Of a stretch of DNA of 7,314 bases, positions 5,116 to 7,314 are shown piece by piece. Below the pieces are notes generated by a model. The model made no database searches. It was not told where the DNA came from and was given only the letters and a program-made list of their open reading frames with translations. The translations under genes were made by a program, and so were the position numbers. The stretch is taken from positions 1 through 7,314 of the forward strand of contig JAZQJB010000113.1 of NCBI GenBank assembly GCA_045541375.1, read 5' to 3'. This DNA comes from CAG-390 sp045541375. GTDB lineage: Bacteria; Bacillota; Clostridia; Oscillospirales; CAG-272. Every line of letters starts with the position of its first letter. Positions within the stretch are counted from its first letter, which is position 1.

Positions 5116-5259
5116 ATGCAAAATGCAAAATGATAAATGCAAAATGAAGGATAATTTCCTTCGCTTTGCTCGGAAATTTTCATTTATTAAAAAATGCTTT
5201 TTGAGCGTAAGCGAAAAAAGCTACCTCAATTTTGCATTCTGCATTTTGCATTTTGCATT
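5115..5259. repeat. Heptamer-armed palindromic element, copy 3 (complete, different heptamer)
   Basis: The 31-nt arms (5115-5145 and 5229-5259) are inverted copies built of four and a half AATGCAA heptamers and agree at 28 of 31 positions. The three differences are adjacent bases within one heptamer. Two hairpins lie inside: stem 5153-5159 with 5172-5178 (AATTTCC/GGAAATT, loop 5160-5171) and stem 5196-5202 with 5215-5221 (GCTTTTT/AAAAAGC, loop 5203-5214). The loops carry the GAGC..AAGCGA motif on opposite strands, as in copy 1. The layout equals copy 1, but the arm heptamer has been replaced. It fills most of the gap before purD. Confidence 0.85.
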
Positions 5260-5300
5260 CAAAACTCCCCAACAAAATTCAGAACAAGGAACAAAATTCT

Positions 5301-6572
5301 ATGAACATTCTCGTCATCGGCAGCGGCGGCCGTGAACACGCCGTTATCAAGTCGATCAAGAAAAATCCCGCCGTCGAAACGGTCTGGTGCCTGCCCGGCA
5401 ACGGCGGCATCGCAGCCGACGCTGTCTGCGTTGACATCGGCGCGAAGGATATTGACGGCATCGTGAAATTTGCGTCCGAAAACCCCGTTGACTACGCCAT
5501 CGTCACCCCCGACGATCCCCTCGTCCTCGGTTGCGTTGACGCGCTTTCAGCTATCGGAATTCCCTGCTTCGGCCCCGACAAAAAGGCGGCGATCATTGAA
5601 GGAAGCAAGGCTTTTTCCAAGGATCTTATGAAAAAATACTCGATTCCCACCGCCGCTTACGAGATCTTTGACGATATGGACAAGGCGATCGCCTATCTTC
5701 AGGACAAGGAAATTCCCATCGTCATCAAGGCGGACGGACTCGCGCTCGGCAAGGGCGTTATCATTGCCGAGACCCTCGCCGAGGCAGAGGACGCGGTTCG
5801 CTCGATGATGGCGGACAAGGTCTTCGGCGCTTCGGGCGACCACGTGGTTATCGAAGAATTCCTCACCGGCCCCGAGGTCTCCGTGCTCGCGTTCACCGAC
5901 GGCAAGGTCGTTGTTCCGATGGTATCCTCCATGGACCACAAGCGCGCGCACGATAACGATGAAGGACTCAACACCGGCGGCATGGGCACGGTTGCGCCCA
6001 ACCCTTACTACACGCAGGGGATCGCCGACGAGTGCATGAAGACGATCTTCATCCCCACGATGAAGGCGATGAACGCCGAGGGACGCACCTTCAAGGGTTG
6101 CCTCTACTTCGGTTTGATGCTGACGCCCAAGGGTCCGAAAGTCATCGAATACAACTGCCGCTTCGGCGACCCCGAAACCCAGGTCGTCCTGCCCCTTCTC
6201 GAGAGTGATCTTCTCACCGTTATGCAAGCGGTCACCGAAGAACGCCTTTCCGAGATCGAGGTTAAATTTGCGACCGACAAATCCGCGTGCTGTGTAATCA
6301 TGGCATCCGCGGGCTACCCCCAGAGCTACGAAAAGGGCTACGAGATCACCATCCCCGCCGACCTTTCCGACAGCGTATACGTTGCCGGCGCGGCACTGAA
6401 GGACGGCAAACTCGTCAACAGCGGCGGCAGAGTCCTCGGCGTCACATCGGTAGCCGACACCCTCCCCGAAGCGATCGCGGCTTCTTATAATAAGGTAGGA
6501 AAAATTCATTTTGATAATGCTTACTGCCGTAAGGACATTGGTCAGAGGGCATTGAAGGCGCTTGAAAAATAA
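5301..6572 (+). CDS. purD: Phosphoribosylamine--glycine ligase (GAR synthetase)
   Basis: PurD joins phosphoribosylamine and glycine with ATP to make GAR, the second step of the pathway. The 423-residue product has the usual family length. Visible are the N-terminal GSGGREHA (7-14), the PGNGGIA stretch (32-38), the ATP-grasp segment VIKADGLALGKGV (141-153), VIEEFLTGPEVSVLAF (183-198), DHKRAHDNDEGLNTGGMG (212-229), the metal-binding block EYNCRFGDPETQ (283-294) and the C-terminal GGRVLGVT (375-382). The open frame extends 69 nt upstream into repeat sequence, but ATG 5301 has an AAGGA SD 10 nt upstream and gives the standard MNILVIGSGGREH start. Codons match the other purine genes. A small membrane protein gene follows after 29 nt. 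Confidence 0.98.
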   Translation: MNILVIGSGGREHAVIKSIKKNPAVETVWCLPGNGGIAADAVCVDIGAKDIDGIVKFASENPVDYAIVTPDDPLVLGCVDALSAIGIPCFGPDKKAAIIEGSKAFSKDLMKKYSIPTAAYEIFDDMDKAIAYLQDKEIPIVIKADGLALGKGVIIAETLAEAEDAVRSMMADKVFGASGDHVVIEEFLTGPEVSVLAFTDGKVVVPMVSSMDHKRAHDNDEGLNTGGMGTVAPNPYYTQGIADECMKTIFIPTMKAMNAEGRTFKGCLYFGLMLTPKGPKVIEYNCRFGDPETQVVLPLLESDLLTVMQAVTEERLSEIEVKFATDKSACCVIMASAGYPQSYEKGYEITIPADLSDSVYVAGAALKDGKLVNSGGRVLGVTSVADTLPEAIAASYNKVGKIHFDNAYCRKDIGQRALKALEK

Positions 6573-6601
6573 TCAGTGAAAAACGCGAACAGGAGGCAAC
6601 A

Positions 6602-7012
6602 ATGAATTCTTTCAAAACAGTAACGTCACCGAAGAATAAGATCATTACGTTTTCAGTCACGTGTGCAATTATGTTTGCTCTTGCTTTTTTGGCGCTATCA
6701 ATCACTGTTGCATTTTGGCTATTCTTAGAAATAGTAATTGCAGCAATTTTCACAATTCTCTTTTTCAGAGTTAAAAAAGCTTATTTGATCATTGAGTTTC
6801 AAGACAAATTACTGATATTGCATGACAACGGCAACGGTAAAACCTATCAGGTTGATCAGCTAACGGTTGCGGATTTTGAATTCAAGCAAACCGAAAAACA
6901 AAAAGCCTCGAACTCCGGCAATGTCAGAATGGTAAATTATCCGCTATTTATGATGTATGACGTTCAAAATTACAGTGAATTCGAAGCATACGTTCGCAGT
7001 AATTTCAAATAA
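6602..7012 (+). CDS. Small predicted membrane protein with two helices and a soluble C-terminal domain
   Basis: I do not recognise this 136-residue protein. Residues 14-34 and 36-56 are strongly hydrophobic and predict a membrane hairpin, followed by a positive FFRVKKA stretch (54-60). Residues 61-136 look soluble. They begin with alternating strand-like segments (YLIIEF, LLILHD, GKTYQVDQL) and end in a likely amphipathic helix (YSEFEAYVRSNF, 124-135). The layout recalls small proteins with two helices and a bacterial PH-like domain, but that is only a resemblance. The ATG at 6602 has a perfect AGGAGG SD (6591-6596), so it is a real gene. It starts 29 nt after purD and may be co-transcribed. 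Its AT-rich codons (lysine mostly AAA) differ from the purine genes, suggesting a separate history. No purine role is implied. Confidence 0.75.
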   Translation: MNSFKTVTSPKNKIITFSVTCAIMFALAFLALSITVAFWLFLEIVIAAIFTILFFRVKKAYLIIEFQDKLLILHDNGNGKTYQVDQLTVADFEFKQTEKQKASNSGNVRMVNYPLFMMYDVQNYSEFEAYVRSNFK

Positions 7013-7047
7013 TTATTCAGAACGCTGTACTATAAAGTCCGCGCTCT

Positions 7048-7076
7048 AAATTAAAGCCCGCCCGCTTGCGGGAGGG
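7048..7076 (-). terminator. Possible intrinsic terminator for a gene on the - strand
   Basis: A GC-rich stem (7057-7059 with 7074-7076, then 7061-7064 with 7069-7072, CTTG loop) is followed on the - strand by CTTTAATTTAG, a loose T-rich tail. On the + strand it is followed by TTGGGTGGG, which does not fit termination. It may instead be one of the palindromic repeats of this stretch. Confidence 0.35.
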
Positions 7077-7122
7077 TTGGGTGGGTATACAGCTTACCCA
7101 AGCGAACCCTTTATGCCGCATT

Positions 7123-7141
7123 GCGCGACCAAAGGTCGCGC
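7123..7141. repeat. Strong GC-rich hairpin
   Basis: GCGCGACC (7123-7130) pairs perfectly with GGTCGCGC (7134-7141) around an AAA loop. It is the most stable short hairpin in the 3' region. No T-run follows on either strand. Confidence 0.6.
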
Positions 7142-7266
7142 GGGGTGAAGGAGCAAAAGTACTTGCCTTCGGCAAGTTGCAACTCTTGCTTGTCGGCTCC
7201 CGCCTCCATTTTCCTTCGGAAAACCGCAAGAGCTACTCTCCCCTAAAGGGAAGATTTTACTCCTTC

Positions 7267-7295
7267 CGGAATGTCGGCGGGGCGCCGCCATTCCG
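7267..7295. repeat. Long hairpin just ahead of the last ribosome binding site
   Basis: CGGAATG (7267-7273) pairs with CATTCCG (7289-7295), and inside it CGGCG (7275-7279) pairs with CGCCG (7283-7287) around GGG, with a single T/C mismatch between the two stems. It ends six bases before a strong SD, so it could affect translation of the next gene if transcribed. Confidence 0.6.
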
Positions 7296-7301
7296 AAGCA
7301 C

Positions 7302-7308
7302 AAGGAGG
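7302..7308 (+). promoter_or_regulatory. Strong ribosome binding site of a gene starting beyond the window
   Basis: AAGGAGG is an optimal SD, and only six bases follow it before the window ends. A + strand start codon is expected at or just after 7315. No start codon lies within the remaining bases. Confidence 0.6.
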
Positions 7309-7314
7309 ATTTCG

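Larger units (their letters stand above)
7013..7314. other. 302-nt hairpin-rich gene-free stretch
   Basis: No credible gene is seen; antisense frames are short and lack an SD. It holds a chain of hairpins: 7057-7076, 7082-7087 with 7095-7100, 7123-7130 with 7134-7141, 7161-7167 with 7171-7177, 7209-7214 with 7218-7223, 7239-7242 with 7248-7251, and 7267-7295. Two of the loops come from CCTTCGG cores. GCAAG (7172-7176) can pair either with CTTGC (7162-7166) or with CTTGC (7185-7189), so two stems compete. This may be a mosaic of palindromic repeats or the 5' leader of the next gene. Confidence 0.6.

Overview
The window is a stretch of de novo purine biosynthesis genes, all on the + strand. It is most likely from a Bacillota/Clostridia-type bacterium, perhaps a gut Oscillospiraceae-like lineage. 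Three things suggest this: the Shine-Dalgarno (SD) sites, the purM-purN-...-purD order, and bifunctional PurH being replaced by a PurO-like IMP cyclohydrolase plus a separate AICAR formyltransferase. The lineage call is inference from gene content and style only.

Layout: purM (81-1145); a heptamer-armed palindromic repeat (1159-1302); purN (1362-1994); a 660-bp composite element (about 2066-2725) in which a small GIY-YIG nuclease gene (2251-2589) lies between long inverted repeats; a purO-like IMP cyclohydrolase gene (2763-3479); a 440-nt gene-free stretch holding a 270-bp inverted-repeat doublet (3503-3774) and a half copy of the heptamer element (3829-3898); a stand-alone AICAR formyltransferase gene (3920-5104) whose stop codon sits in the loop of a perfect palindrome; another heptamer-armed element (5115-5259); purD (5301-6572); a small two-helix membrane protein gene (6602-7012); and a hairpin-rich stretch ending in a strong ribosome binding site for a gene beyond the window (7013-7314).

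Together the enzymes cover five steps. PurD makes GAR, PurN formylates it, PurM closes the imidazole ring to AIR, the AICAR formyltransferase makes FAICAR, and the PurO-like enzyme closes FAICAR to IMP. The other steps are presumably encoded outside the window.

The unusual part is the DNA between the genes. Two repeat families occupy most of the operon's junctions. Family A is a REP-like unit that opens with TGTCATCCTGAG and, in its best-preserved copies, closes with TCTGCTGTGAAC. It occurs four times as two inverted doublets, one of which encloses the GIY-YIG gene, and its hairpin shows compensatory base changes. Family B is built from four and a half 7-nt repeats per arm around one or two hairpins that, in the two-hairpin copies, share a loop motif. 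The GIY-YIG gene inside a family A doublet resembles in layout a REP element with its own nuclease and is the best candidate here for an undescribed system.
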